A model generated the notes under the pieces. It was given only the letters and a program-made list of their open reading frames with translations, made no database searches and was not told the DNA's origin. Source: JAJDTQ01 sp965204235 (GTDB lineage: Bacteria; Desulfobacterota; Binatia; UBA9968; JAJDTQ01). Taken from it: a DNA stretch of 64,000 bases. The first letter of the stretch is position 1, and every line of letters starts with the position of its first letter. The stretch spans positions 186,001-250,000 of the forward strand of contig OZ241979.1 in the NCBI GenBank assembly GCA_965204235.1. The letters run 5' to 3'. Shown piece by piece: positions 6,751-15,402 of the stretch. Made by a program: the position numbers and the translations under genes.

Positions 6751-8958
6751 TCAATCGGAGGCAGCGTCAGAGGTGATTGTATCCAAAACCGCTTGGATAC
6801 CTTCTCTTCCTATGTGCCCAGGACGGCGTTTTGCAGCATCGAGACAATCTCGTACGCGCCGTCGAATAATATGTTCAGGAAGATCGCCGGCCTCTTGGCG
6901 AATCCGCTCAGCTTCGAGCAACAAATCCGAGGGCAATTCGTTGAACAAACCCACATCGAGTGCAATTGGCAATGTTGATTCAACTTCCTTGGTAACCTTA
7001 GAACGGATAGGTCCAATCGAAAGATAATTGACGAGAAAATCTGCGCTCATAACAGGAGTTGGAGGTGAATCTCCTTCCAGGTTTGCTTTGATGTCTCTTT
7101 CTACCTGATCTACAGAACCATCGAGGGTTAGCCACCAGGCTGAATATCCGAGCGGCGAGACGGCATCTTGGCGGCGTTGTTCAACCACTCCGAGATAGTT
7201 CTCGACATCATGTCTCACCAAACGATCAAGCACATTGTCATCGATGGCTCTAATAGAGGTATCTCTGCGTCTTGCATGTACTGCGTACCATGCTTCCCGT
7301 ACGGCTGCTCTAATATGAAGATCTGCTCTCATTTCGTCCTTGTCGAGGTCTTCGTGTTTTATATGGAAAAACACTTCAAGATACTCAATGAGATCGTCCT
7401 CCGGCCGTTCCTGTCCTTCAAAATTTTCTACCCAAGAGGCAAACGATGTAAGTGCCTGTCCCGATCGGGTATATGCATTGACCAGGAATGGCAGACGGCC
7501 GCTCCATTGCAAATAAGAGCCACGGACATAAGCCAAGGAACGATTGATATGACGCTCGATTTCCTCGACGACTCCCGAAGTAACTCTTAGCTCTAATCCG
7601 ACCGCTGCTGCTACTTTCAACATTTGCGTAAAACGACGCAGTCGTTCATTGGATATGAGAGTTTCCGCCAACAAAGGAAGGATGATTGATGTATCTAGCC
7701 AAATTGTCCCGTGGGAAAACATTTTTGATACTGCCGCTTGCACGTCCGGCGTTCGTCCAAGAAAGGCAAAAAGCGTATAAGCATCCGCCCGGGATCGAAG
7801 ATGGTTCTGAATGCTCATGGATGGTTCGGTAAACAATTCTAAAATGGATGCATATATTGTATTGAGGGTTTGCTCTCTATGTTCCAGGTCATGGGTCGTT
7901 AACCTGGACTCGACTATATGCTTGACTGTTTTCTGTAATTCCTCGATACCGATCCTATCTGTTCTGCCCTGAGCGATGGCGGTCGCAAATGCTTCTCCAC
8001 GCTCAAATAGATAGTGATCTATTACGTTACGACATAACCCTCCCAGCAAATTGAGGTCCTCAGAATCTCGATTGAAATAACCCTGTAGTGTCGATCTTAT
8101 TTCAGAATCTAGCGCTATATTGGAAACCTCAATTTCGGCCAGCCGTTCGCGTACACGTTCCGATTCAGCATGCGTAAGACAAAACTCATCCCCTTTAACC
8201 CAGTGACGGATATACTTCTTTGTCAACTTGCTTAAGGCAGAATCGACTAAACCCTGGATTCGTGCTGAATCATGGTCTGGAAACAACTTTGTTATATGAT
8301 CCCAGATCTCTCTCCTCGACATTCGAGAATCACTATGGGTCCTTCGCAATACTGCTCTGACTAATGCCTGGAAGGAAAGTCGTGTGAGGCCTTTTTCTCG
8401 CGTGTCGTCCTCCCATTGTAGTTGGAGAAAAGTAAGAGCAGCTTGATATTCCGGGGTCGACAAGGTTGGAGCGGAATGTTCCAGCGGTTCGTTACTTCCC
8501 AGATATGGATCAAGAACCTTGCGGGCAAGATTTTCAGATACTATTACTCGATGTTCGTCTCCGTCAAGACGATCAAGAAACCAGGTAATATCATGTATAT
8601 CGAGCAGTAATTTGTTTTTCTCCCGCAACTCACGCTTCAGTGAGTCAGCAGCAGATAGAATTGATTGATTTGTTACATAGATCATAACCTTGGCATCCGG
8701 AAAGGAGGTCACTATTCTTTTTGCTGTTTCACGTATTTTATTTGCCCAATTTTTGGCGACAGAATATTGAAAATAGGTTTCAATCGGTCCGTCATACGAA
8801 AAAAGTTCCGCATCACGACCTCTGTCGCCAGAAAGGGAAGCGACGGTTCGTAGATCAGGATACTGAGTTGCCAAGAACGACGAAGCGAATTCTTCGAAGA
8901 GTTTCCACTCCTCAGGGCGTAGCAGCTCCAGGGCAAGTCGTAGTCGTTTCCGCTCCAT
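6751..8958 (-). CDS. Mrr-like PD-(D/E)XK nuclease fused to PIN-like domain
   Basis: 735 residues with a GGAGGT RBS before the ATG. Residues about 1-150 resemble a restriction-endonuclease-fold domain: G-D-R-G-R-D (D45/D49) followed by Y-F-Q-Y-S-V-A-K-N-W, where Q-x-S-x-x-K replaces the usual E-x-K. A helical middle follows. Residues about 415-620 look PIN-like: I-W-L-D-T-S (D422), S-G-V-V-E-E-I-E-R (E465/E466), H-D-V-E (D584) and W-W-L-T-L-D (D613). The base composition is clearly more AT-rich than its neighbours, suggesting transfer. It is co-directional with mod-res, 194 bases downstream of the Res tail, a typical defence-island position. Domain calls are by motif only; a role in antiviral defence is inference. 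Confidence 0.6.
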   Translation of the reverse strand: MERKRLRLALELLRPEEWKLFEEFASSFLATQYPDLRTVASLSGDRGRDAELFSYDGPIETYFQYSVAKNWANKIRETAKRIVTSFPDAKVMIYVTNQSILSAADSLKRELREKNKLLLDIHDITWFLDRLDGDEHRVIVSENLARKVLDPYLGSNEPLEHSAPTLSTPEYQAALTFLQLQWEDDTREKGLTRLSFQALVRAVLRRTHSDSRMSRREIWDHITKLFPDHDSARIQGLVDSALSKLTKKYIRHWVKGDEFCLTHAESERVRERLAEIEVSNIALDSEIRSTLQGYFNRDSEDLNLLGGLCRNVIDHYLFERGEAFATAIAQGRTDRIGIEELQKTVKHIVESRLTTHDLEHREQTLNTIYASILELFTEPSMSIQNHLRSRADAYTLFAFLGRTPDVQAAVSKMFSHGTIWLDTSIILPLLAETLISNERLRRFTQMLKVAAAVGLELRVTSGVVEEIERHINRSLAYVRGSYLQWSGRLPFLVNAYTRSGQALTSFASWVENFEGQERPEDDLIEYLEVFFHIKHEDLDKDEMRADLHIRAAVREAWYAVHARRRDTSIRAIDDNVLDRLVRHDVENYLGVVEQRRQDAVSPLGYSAWWLTLDGSVDQVERDIKANLEGDSPPTPVMSADFLVNYLSIGPIRSKVTKEVESTLPIALDVGLFNELPSDLLLEAERIRQEAGDLPEHIIRRRVRDCLDAAKRRPGHIGREGIQAVLDTITSDAASD

Positions 8959-9152
8959 ACTGCACCTCCACGTTTACCATTGAGAGCATCGAGAGTCTTG
9001 CGCCAATGGATGTCCTCCTTGCAGGCCCGACGGAATGCCATCAAAAAAGGAATGCCGGCTGCCAAGCCATCAGGGGCTCTCGGTGTACTGCACCGATACT
9101 CCACCAAGACCACGGATCGACGAGTGATTCTTCTCCTCCTTCCCCGGCTTCT

Positions 9153-9536
9153 CTACGCGAGGATCTCGTCCGCGGCATGCAGGACACGGTAGTGCGCCGG
9201 TGACTCGCCGACTTGCAGCGCCTCGAAGTGCGCCTTGCCGCATTCCACCTTGGCCCGTTCGGCGTTCCGCAGGTCGTCCAGGAAGGCGCTGCCCTTGGTC
9301 TCGACGACCAGGTACAACCGTTCGCCCTTGTCGTCCTCCATGAGTACGGCCCAGTCGGGGTTGTAGGGGCCGAGGGGTGTCGGGACCTGGAACCAGCGGG
9401 GCAGTTTCGCATAGACCTTGACCGCGGTGAATTGCTCCAGCGACGCCGCGAAGGCGGCCTCGTTGTCCGAGTCGTACACCACGTGGTCGTAAACCGACTT
9501 CCTGGCCGCCATCGTGTTCTTGAGGTAGCCGATCAA
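9153..9536 (-). CDS. Detached C-terminal nuclease part of type III Res
   Basis: 127 residues from a TTG at 9536, in the same frame as the upstream Res gene and separated from it only by the amber codon at 9558-9560. It carries the endonuclease core Y-N-P-D-W-A-V-L ... Y-L-V-V-E-T-K-G, the PD-(D/E)XK active site of type III restriction subunits, plus the usual C-terminal A-K-V-E-C-G-K-A-H-F-E-A-L. Reading through the stop gives E-L-F-R-N-E-E-L-I-G-Y-L, as expected for the family, so this is one gene split by a nonsense change. Independent translation from the TTG is possible but no RBS is evident. Confidence 0.75.
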   Translation of the reverse strand: MIGYLKNTMAARKSVYDHVVYDSDNEAAFAASLEQFTAVKVYAKLPRWFQVPTPLGPYNPDWAVLMEDDKGERLYLVVETKGSAFLDDLRNAERAKVECGKAHFEALQVGESPAHYRVLHAADEILA

Positions 9537-9557
9537 CTCTTCGTTCCGGAACAGTTC

Positions 9558-12113
9558 CTAGGCGAAGTAGTGTTCGTCGCCGAGCCGCTGGTACTTGATG
9601 CCCTCCACCAGGGCCAAGCGCTTGCGGCGGTTGATCGTTTCCGCGGCCACCTCGATGAACTTGGTGGGATTGACGGCGAAGTCGTCCAGGCGTCCGCTGT
9701 CGATCAGGACGCGGTAAATGCTGCGCCGGGTCAGTCCCGTCCGGTCCTGCAGGTCCGTCAACAGATCCGGCAGATCCATGCCGGCGTCGGCAAGATACGC
9801 GGAGGCGGATTCGCGTACCTCTCCTTCCACTCCCCTGCGCCCCAGGCTCAGGCCGCCTTGCTGCCATATCAGGCGAGGCCGCGGTATCGGCGGCGCGTCG
9901 GCAAGCGCCTGCGAGCAGGATTCGAGCATCGCTTCGTTGTCGAAGCGTATTCGAAAGGTCGTCCTGTGCTTGATGCGGTCCCAAAGGGCCTGGAACTCGG
10001 CGCCGTCCAACACCGCCTCGCGGGGCTTCACGCGGCGGCGTTCATCCGCCTTCCTTATCCTGATGCGGGTGGTGAACCTGCGCAACGTCTGCGTCACGGC
10101 TTCGCGCAACGGCTCGAATTCGTCCGGCAAGACCACACCGTCGCCGTCCAGCGCTTCCTGCAACGCATCCAGGGCTTGCCCCTTGCCGTCCAGGTAGCCT
10201 TGCGAGACCAGATGATCCCAGAGCCGCTGCGACTGCTCGACGCCCAGAGGTCCGGCTTGGCCGTCCTCGTCCTCGACGACGACGGAGGCGAACGAATGCC
10301 GTTCCACCAAGCCGAACCGGACACCCGTTTCTTCCTCGATTTCCCGTTGCAGGTTCTCGGCGAACTCCTCGTAGCTCTCGCGGGCGATGACGGTCAAGGT
10401 GTTTACCTCGAACCCACGCTGCCGTTGCCCCTCCTGGTTGACGCAAAGGCGCAAGCCCCGGCCGATGGTCTGCCGGCGCTCCCGTTCCGTCGAAATGTCC
10501 CGCAAGGCGCAGATCTGGAACACGTTGGGATTGTCCCAGCCTTCGCGCAACGCCGAATGCGAGAAAATGAACTGCAACGGCTCCTCGAATCCGAGCAGCC
10601 TCTCCTTGTCCCGCATGATGAGACGGTACGCGCGTTCGGCGTTGTCGCGGTTGGTCTGGTTGTTCTCCTCGGTATCGGTCCAGCCGCCTCGACGGTCGAT
10701 GGAAAAGTAGCCTTCGTGGGCGCTTTCCGCGGCCTCCTGCACGTCCACGCCCTCGAACAGCGCCCGGTACTCCGGCCGATTCGCGGCCCGCCGGTACTCG
10801 TCCTCGAAGATGCGCGCGTACTCGCCCTTGACGGGGTTGCCCTCGTCGTCGTAGCGCCGGTAATGCGCCACCTTGTCGATGAAGAAGAGCGTAAGCACCT
10901 TGATGCGCTGCGCCCGGAGCCGCGTCTCCTTGTCCAGATGCTCGCGGATCGTCTTGCGCATCATCTCCCGGTGAACGGCGAGCGGGTCCACGCCGCCGTG
11001 GATGTCCCCGGGCCGCAGCCAATGCTCATCTCCCGGCAGCCGCAGTTCCAGGTACTCGTTGCCTCGTTCGACGCGGATCTCGCCGATGCGGTGACCGCGA
11101 TACACTGCGCGGCGCGTCTTCCGTTCCAATTCGTCGCCGTCGGTCACCTTCAGAGTGCGCCGCCGCACACCGCCGCCCGGCGTCGCCACGTCCACCTCGA
11201 CTTCGGCCCAGATGATCCCCCGCTGCCGGCGCGTGGCCACCAGGCGGACGTAGGGCCGGTTGTGATCGTCCGCGACCACTCCCGCGGCCACCTCGATCTG
11301 CTTCACCAGCTTGCGCTCGTAGGCGTCCACCGCGTTGAGCCGATAGACCATGTGGTGCTCGTCCGCGTGGGTGGCCGAGTAGCGCAGGGTGCAAAGAGGG
11401 TTCATCATCGCCAGCGCCTGCCGTCCCTGTCCCTTCAAGCCGCCGTCCACGCTCTGCGGCTCGTCCACGATCAGCACCGGGTTGGTGGCCCGCACCAAGT
11501 CGATGGGCTTCTCGCCGCCGGTCTTCTCGTTGGGCTGGTAGATGTTGTTGACGTCGCGCTTGTTGATGGCGCCGACCGTCACCACCATGACCTGGACTTG
11601 CGGACTGGCGGCGAAGTTCCGAACCTGCCCCAGCTTCGTGGAGTCATATACGAAGTGTTCGAACGGCGTGCCCGAATACAGGGCGCGAAGGTGCGGTCCC
11701 ATGATGTCCAGGGACTTGTTGACGCCCTCCTTGATGGCCACCGACGGCACTACGATGACGAACTTCGTGAACCCGTAGCGATGGTGGAGCTCGAAAATCG
11801 TCCGCAGATACACGTAGGTCTTGCCCGTGCCGGTCTCCATCTCCACCGTGAAGTCACGGGATCGAAGCGACTCCGCCGGAAACAGGCCGTTGCGCAATTG
11901 CACTTGCCGAAGGTTGGCCAACAGCGCCTCGTCCGGTAGCTGAAGCAGGTTCCCGACGCCGAGCTCGCCTTCCTCGAATCCCGGTAGCTGACCGTCAAGG
12001 CCGTGGGATACCGTGAACTCCGTCCGGCACGTCTCCTGGCCCTGGAACAAATCGCGGACGGCGGCGATGGCGTCCTGTTGATAGTCCAGGTCCGGTTCGA
12101 ATTGCAATTTCAT
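9558..12113 (-). CDS. res: Type III restriction enzyme Res subunit, amber-truncated
   Basis: 851 residues to a TAG at codon 852; the full frame would reach 986. The helicase motor is intact: Walker A G-T-G-K-T-Y-V, DExx-box L-I-V-D-E-P-Q, motif III R-Y-S-A-T-H and motif VI T-I-G-R-G-L-R-L. The stop follows D-E-H-Y-F-A, where a single C-to-T change from a CAG would account for the TAG. The product lacks the PD-(D/E)XK active site, so it should translocate but not cut unless the stop is read through or the tail is supplied separately. The ATG at 12113 overlaps the mod stop by one base (TGATG), so it is translationally coupled; the GTG one codon earlier is less likely. Confidence 0.85.
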   Translation of the reverse strand: MKLQFEPDLDYQQDAIAAVRDLFQGQETCRTEFTVSHGLDGQLPGFEEGELGVGNLLQLPDEALLANLRQVQLRNGLFPAESLRSRDFTVEMETGTGKTYVYLRTIFELHHRYGFTKFVIVVPSVAIKEGVNKSLDIMGPHLRALYSGTPFEHFVYDSTKLGQVRNFAASPQVQVMVVTVGAINKRDVNNIYQPNEKTGGEKPIDLVRATNPVLIVDEPQSVDGGLKGQGRQALAMMNPLCTLRYSATHADEHHMVYRLNAVDAYERKLVKQIEVAAGVVADDHNRPYVRLVATRRQRGIIWAEVEVDVATPGGGVRRRTLKVTDGDELERKTRRAVYRGHRIGEIRVERGNEYLELRLPGDEHWLRPGDIHGGVDPLAVHREMMRKTIREHLDKETRLRAQRIKVLTLFFIDKVAHYRRYDDEGNPVKGEYARIFEDEYRRAANRPEYRALFEGVDVQEAAESAHEGYFSIDRRGGWTDTEENNQTNRDNAERAYRLIMRDKERLLGFEEPLQFIFSHSALREGWDNPNVFQICALRDISTERERRQTIGRGLRLCVNQEGQRQRGFEVNTLTVIARESYEEFAENLQREIEEETGVRFGLVERHSFASVVVEDEDGQAGPLGVEQSQRLWDHLVSQGYLDGKGQALDALQEALDGDGVVLPDEFEPLREAVTQTLRRFTTRIRIRKADERRRVKPREAVLDGAEFQALWDRIKHRTTFRIRFDNEAMLESCSQALADAPPIPRPRLIWQQGGLSLGRRGVEGEVRESASAYLADAGMDLPDLLTDLQDRTGLTRRSIYRVLIDSGRLDDFAVNPTKFIEVAAETINRRKRLALVEGIKYQRLGDEHYFA

Positions 12114-14011
12114 CACAGGCTCCGCACGTCCTTGAAGCCGTATTGCTTCAAAACCTCCGTCATGTTCGCCTTGGCGACGTCGTCCTCGAAGGCGCTGTCC
12201 CGGAAGACCACGGAGATGTCTTCCGCCTCGTTCATCTCATCCCGCCACGAGACGATGCCCAAGGCCAACTCATCGACTTCGGGGCCTTCGATCGAGTCCG
12301 CGAGGCAGGTCACCAATGCGCCGCCGGCGACGGCGTTCACGCGCTTGCCGGCGATCTCCCGTTGCTCGACCGGGGCGCAGAGGTCGTAGCCGAGTTTGAG
12401 CAGCAACTCGTAGAAGAGATCGTCCTCGCTGCGCTCCGGCTTGATATGGTCCAGATGGTCGAGAAGGGATTGGGCCATGTCGGCTCGATCCGGCTTCCAT
12501 GCCTTGACGTTGGAACTGTCCAGCTTGAACACGCGGAAGCCCGTGTCCAGCGTACTGGCGGATTGGCCGACTTGCGAGGACGCTCTGCGAAGCCTTTCCT
12601 TGGTAATCTCTGCGATATGGAGTGGCTTACCAAGCCCGGTCAGGTACGCCGCGGTCGTTTTCTGTTCCCTGTTTTCGGAATCGACTGCTTCCGGAAACTG
12701 AACGAGTATGTAGCGGCGGCATCCGTCGTCCATGGCGTTCTGCTTCATTACGGCATGTCCGGTCGTGCCGGATCCGGCAAAGAAGTCCAGCACGATGCAA
12801 GGCTCGTCCGGGCCGTTTGCCGCCAGCTCGATGATCCTCTGGATCAACCGCGTCGGCTTCGGGTTGCTGAAGACGCCTTGGCCAAGCAGGTTTTTCACCT
12901 CGTTGTTGGCTTCATGGTTATGACCCACTTCCTTGTAAGGCCAAATGGTCACCGGGCTGACCCCGGATTTGGCCTCGGAAAGAAACGTCTTCCTCGAAGG
13001 TGTTGCCTGACCGTCGGATCCGAACCAGATCTCGTTGTTTTCGTCCATCCTGGCCATCGTCTGATCCGAGAAACGCCTGTACGTACCCGGTGGAGGCGTC
13101 CACGTGATCCTGTTCCTGAACGTGTACGGCGACGTATTGCCGCCACTCTTTGCATGCAGTGGGGTAGCTTTCCAGTCTCCCTTCGGGTGGTTGTCGGGAT
13201 TGCCATATGCCGCTTCCTGGCCGGTGGTCCTGCGTTGAAGCGACAGTTCGGAATCCGAACGATTTTTTGCGAAGACCAGGACATGATCGTGGTTGTCCGA
13301 AAAAAACTGCGCATCGTTGGATCTGGTGTACTTCTTCTCCCAGACTACATTGGCCACGAAGTTTTCTTCTCCGAAAATTTCGTCCGCGGCTTGACGAAGA
13401 TGATGTACTTCCACATCATCGACCGTCATGAACAGAAATCCATCCTGCCGCAGGAGGATGCGCGCCAGTTTCAACCGCGGGTACATCATGTTCAACCAGT
13501 TCGTATGAAACCGGCCCGATGCCTCGGTGTTCGAGCAGAGCTTGTCGCCGTTGCCGTCGAGTTGCCCGGTGATCTTGAGGTAGTTCCGTATCCCGTCCTT
13601 GTAGTTGTCCCGATATACGAAATCCTTGCCGGTGTTGTAGGGAGGGTCGATGTAGATGAGTTTCACCTTGTTGGTGTAGCTCTTTTGCAGCAGCTTGAGC
13701 ACCTCCAGGTTGTCGCCTTCGATCATCAGGTTTTGCGTGGAATCCCAATCGACGCTCTCCTCGGGGCAGGGGCGCAGCGTGCCGGCGCTCGGCGTCAGCG
13801 CCAGCCGGCGGGCGTAGCGCTTGCCGTGCCAGTTCAGACCGTACTTCTCATCGGTCTCGTCCACGGCGTCGCCAAGCAGCTCGCGCAGGACGGCGAAATC
13901 CACCTTGCCTTCGGCGAACGCTTCCGGGAAGAGGCGGGCTAGCTGCGCGATGTTGTCCGATACCAGGTCGGCGGAACGACTCTCGGGGTCTTCTGCTGTG
14001 ATTCGCTTCAT
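12113..14011 (-). CDS. mod: Type III DNA methyltransferase Mod subunit (N6-adenine)
   Basis: 632 residues. It transfers methyl groups from SAM to adenine and supplies target recognition for the Mod-Res complex. It has beta-class motif order: catalytic Y-I-D-P-P-Y-N-T-G-K-D-F first (around residue 130), then the SAM motif V-L-D-F-F-A-G-S-G-T-T-G-H near residue 440. Between them lies the presumed target-recognition domain. The start at 14011 (MKRITAEDPESR) has GAGGT seven bases upstream and is preferred to an ATG at 14062. No frameshift is seen, so the methylase appears functional even though Res is truncated. First gene of the island operon. Confidence 0.92.
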   Translation of the reverse strand: MKRITAEDPESRSADLVSDNIAQLARLFPEAFAEGKVDFAVLRELLGDAVDETDEKYGLNWHGKRYARRLALTPSAGTLRPCPEESVDWDSTQNLMIEGDNLEVLKLLQKSYTNKVKLIYIDPPYNTGKDFVYRDNYKDGIRNYLKITGQLDGNGDKLCSNTEASGRFHTNWLNMMYPRLKLARILLRQDGFLFMTVDDVEVHHLRQAADEIFGEENFVANVVWEKKYTRSNDAQFFSDNHDHVLVFAKNRSDSELSLQRRTTGQEAAYGNPDNHPKGDWKATPLHAKSGGNTSPYTFRNRITWTPPPGTYRRFSDQTMARMDENNEIWFGSDGQATPSRKTFLSEAKSGVSPVTIWPYKEVGHNHEANNEVKNLLGQGVFSNPKPTRLIQRIIELAANGPDEPCIVLDFFAGSGTTGHAVMKQNAMDDGCRRYILVQFPEAVDSENREQKTTAAYLTGLGKPLHIAEITKERLRRASSQVGQSASTLDTGFRVFKLDSSNVKAWKPDRADMAQSLLDHLDHIKPERSEDDLFYELLLKLGYDLCAPVEQREIAGKRVNAVAGGALVTCLADSIEGPEVDELALGIVSWRDEMNEAEDISVVFRDSAFEDDVAKANMTEVLKQYGFKDVRSL

Positions 14012-14093
14012 CGGATACCTCGCTACGCTCGTGGGAACGTAAGCTGGCAGAGGGATCTTCAAGCGGACGTGCCTGACGGCTCGCCGTCGGGCG

Positions 14094-14849
14094 TCATGGG
14101 AACGGGTCCCGAGGCTTCAGCTTAACGGCGCCGCTCTGCAGGTGCAACCAGAACGACAGTAGCAGGTAATAGGCGGGAAAGAAGAGCGACGCCTCCGCCA
14201 GTCCGTGGGGAGGGTCCGGCAGGGAGTACACGACGGTGATGCAGAGCGCGCCCCAGACCGCCCCGAGGGTGAGGGTGAGGCGCCGCAGGACGGCGTTCCG
14301 GCTCGGATACAGGTACCGGACGGGCACGAAGACCATGACCGACAACAGGACGAGCACGAACCCGTTAAACCGGGGGCCGGTATCCAGCACGAAACAGTAG
14401 AAGGCCACCACGTTCCAGTAGGACGGGAACCCCAGGAAGAAGTGATCAGGGGTCTTGGCGTTGGCTTGCGAGAAGCCGTAGGCGCTTGCCAGCAACGGCA
14501 GGCACGCAATCCACGACCCGTAGCCCGCGGGCAGCAGGTCCGCTCGAAGCAGCAGGAAGCAGGGGACGAACACGTAGTTGAGGTAGTCCACCACGTCGTC
14601 CAACCGGGCGCCGTCCACCTCCGGCAGCACCTGCTTCACCCGCGCGGCCCGGGCGAGGGTGCCGTCGGTGGCGTCCAGGAACAGCGCTAGGCCCATGAGC
14701 GCCAGGGCCTCCCGGTAACGGCCCTCTGCCGCCATCGCCGCGGTGGACAGGGCCACTGCCGCCCCCAGGGCGGTGTAGAGATGGACCAGCCAGGCCAGCA
14801 GGCGCGTCCTTCGACTTGGCTTCGCTTCGCTCGGGACGAACGGGGGCAA
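14094..14849 (-). CDS. CDP-alcohol phosphatidyltransferase (phosphatidylcholine synthase-like)
   Basis: 251 residues, multi-pass inner-membrane enzyme. The signature D-A-T-D-G-T-L-A-R-A-A-R followed by V-D-G-A-R-L-D-D-V-V-D-Y is the D-G-x2-A-R-x8-G-x3-D-x3-D motif. The opening L-L-A-W-L-V-H-L-Y-T-A-L-G and the arrangement of about eight TM segments match bacterial Pcs, which joins choline to CDP-diacylglycerol. The first 16 or so codons, including the only usable start (TTG at 14849; an in-frame TGA lies two codons upstream), are translated from repeat copy 4. The native start seems to have been replaced. Whether it is expressed is uncertain; the enzyme core is complete. Confidence 0.78.
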   Translation of the reverse strand: MPPFVPSEAKPSRRTRLLAWLVHLYTALGAAVALSTAAMAAEGRYREALALMGLALFLDATDGTLARAARVKQVLPEVDGARLDDVVDYLNYVFVPCFLLLRADLLPAGYGSWIACLPLLASAYGFSQANAKTPDHFFLGFPSYWNVVAFYCFVLDTGPRFNGFVLVLLSVMVFVPVRYLYPSRNAVLRRLTLTLGAVWGALCITVVYSLPDPPHGLAEASLFFPAYYLLLSFWLHLQSGAVKLKPRDPFP

Positions 14850-14866
14850 TGTTCAGGGTTTCCCTG
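14801..14866 (+). repeat. Dispersed REP-like repeat, copy 4 (overlaps gene start)
   Basis: The core at 14801-14846 (GGCGCGTCCTTCGAC ... GGGACGAACGGGGG) and the tail CAATGTTCAGGGTTTCCC run to 14866. It lies over the 5' end of the minus-strand phosphatidyltransferase gene and supplies its start codon and N-terminal codons. Confidence 0.8.
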
Positions 14867-14906
14867 ACCTGACGGCGCCGGCAACCCGCTCGCCCGGACC
14901 GGCTCC

Positions 14907-15402
14907 TAGTGTGCTGTTCCACAGATGAGCGGTATAATCATGGCTGAAGCTGCGAAAGGAGGTGCTTCAGGATTTCGTGTGGGTTATCACACTCCCTCCC
15001 ATGCGAGGAAGTCCGATTTCCACCTTACTGCCCCCGGTTCGGTATTGCAGGGAACTCCGATCCCCTCACAGCGGAGAATTCCGATCCCCTCCCCCCTTGA
15101 GGGGGAGGGTTAGGGAGGGGGGTCTCCGCGCCACCGGACCCATGGGCGCCAGCCCCAACGCACAGACGGCTGAAACGGGTTGGCCGGTCCGTGTAGAGGA
15201 CTCCTCCCCGCAACCCCGCCGTACCCCCCTCCCTGTCCCTCCCCCTCAAGGGGGGAGGGTACGCTCACCCCTGACACCCTGCTTGCACGTACACCCGTGC
15301 ACCCCGCCCACACGAAAGCCTGAAGAGCCCGGAAGGAGTCCAGCCATGCCCCCATTTCGTCCACTGGAGGCCATTTTCTCTTATTTCCGGGACAGCACAC
15401 TA
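14907..15402 (+). mobile_element. 496-bp MITE-like element, copy A
   Basis: Bounded by TA dinucleotides and inverted terminal repeats: left TAGTGTGCTGTTCC, right end (complement) TAGTGTGCTGTCCC. An almost identical 496-bp copy lies inverted at 40320-40815; about six differences were noticed. No transposase is encoded. TA duplication at a CTAG target fits an IS630/Tc1-type non-autonomous element; that family assignment is inference. Inside are two long G/C-tract inverted repeats (15087-15122 and 15224-15259) able to form a large hairpin. The right-end TA lies in the TAG stop of the GST gene. This fills the gap between Pcs and GST. Confidence 0.85.

Noticed and set aside
8712..9113. Minus-strand frame of 133 codons upstream of the nuclease-PIN gene
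   Set aside because: Overlaps the well-supported gene by almost 250 bases in another frame and has no RBS.
9213..11939. Long plus-strand frame opposite Res
   Set aside because: Complement of a gene with clear helicase motifs; its composition is typical of antisense reading in high-GC DNA.
12143..13942. Long plus-strand frame opposite Mod
   Set aside because: Shadow of a confirmed methyltransferase; no recognisable motifs.
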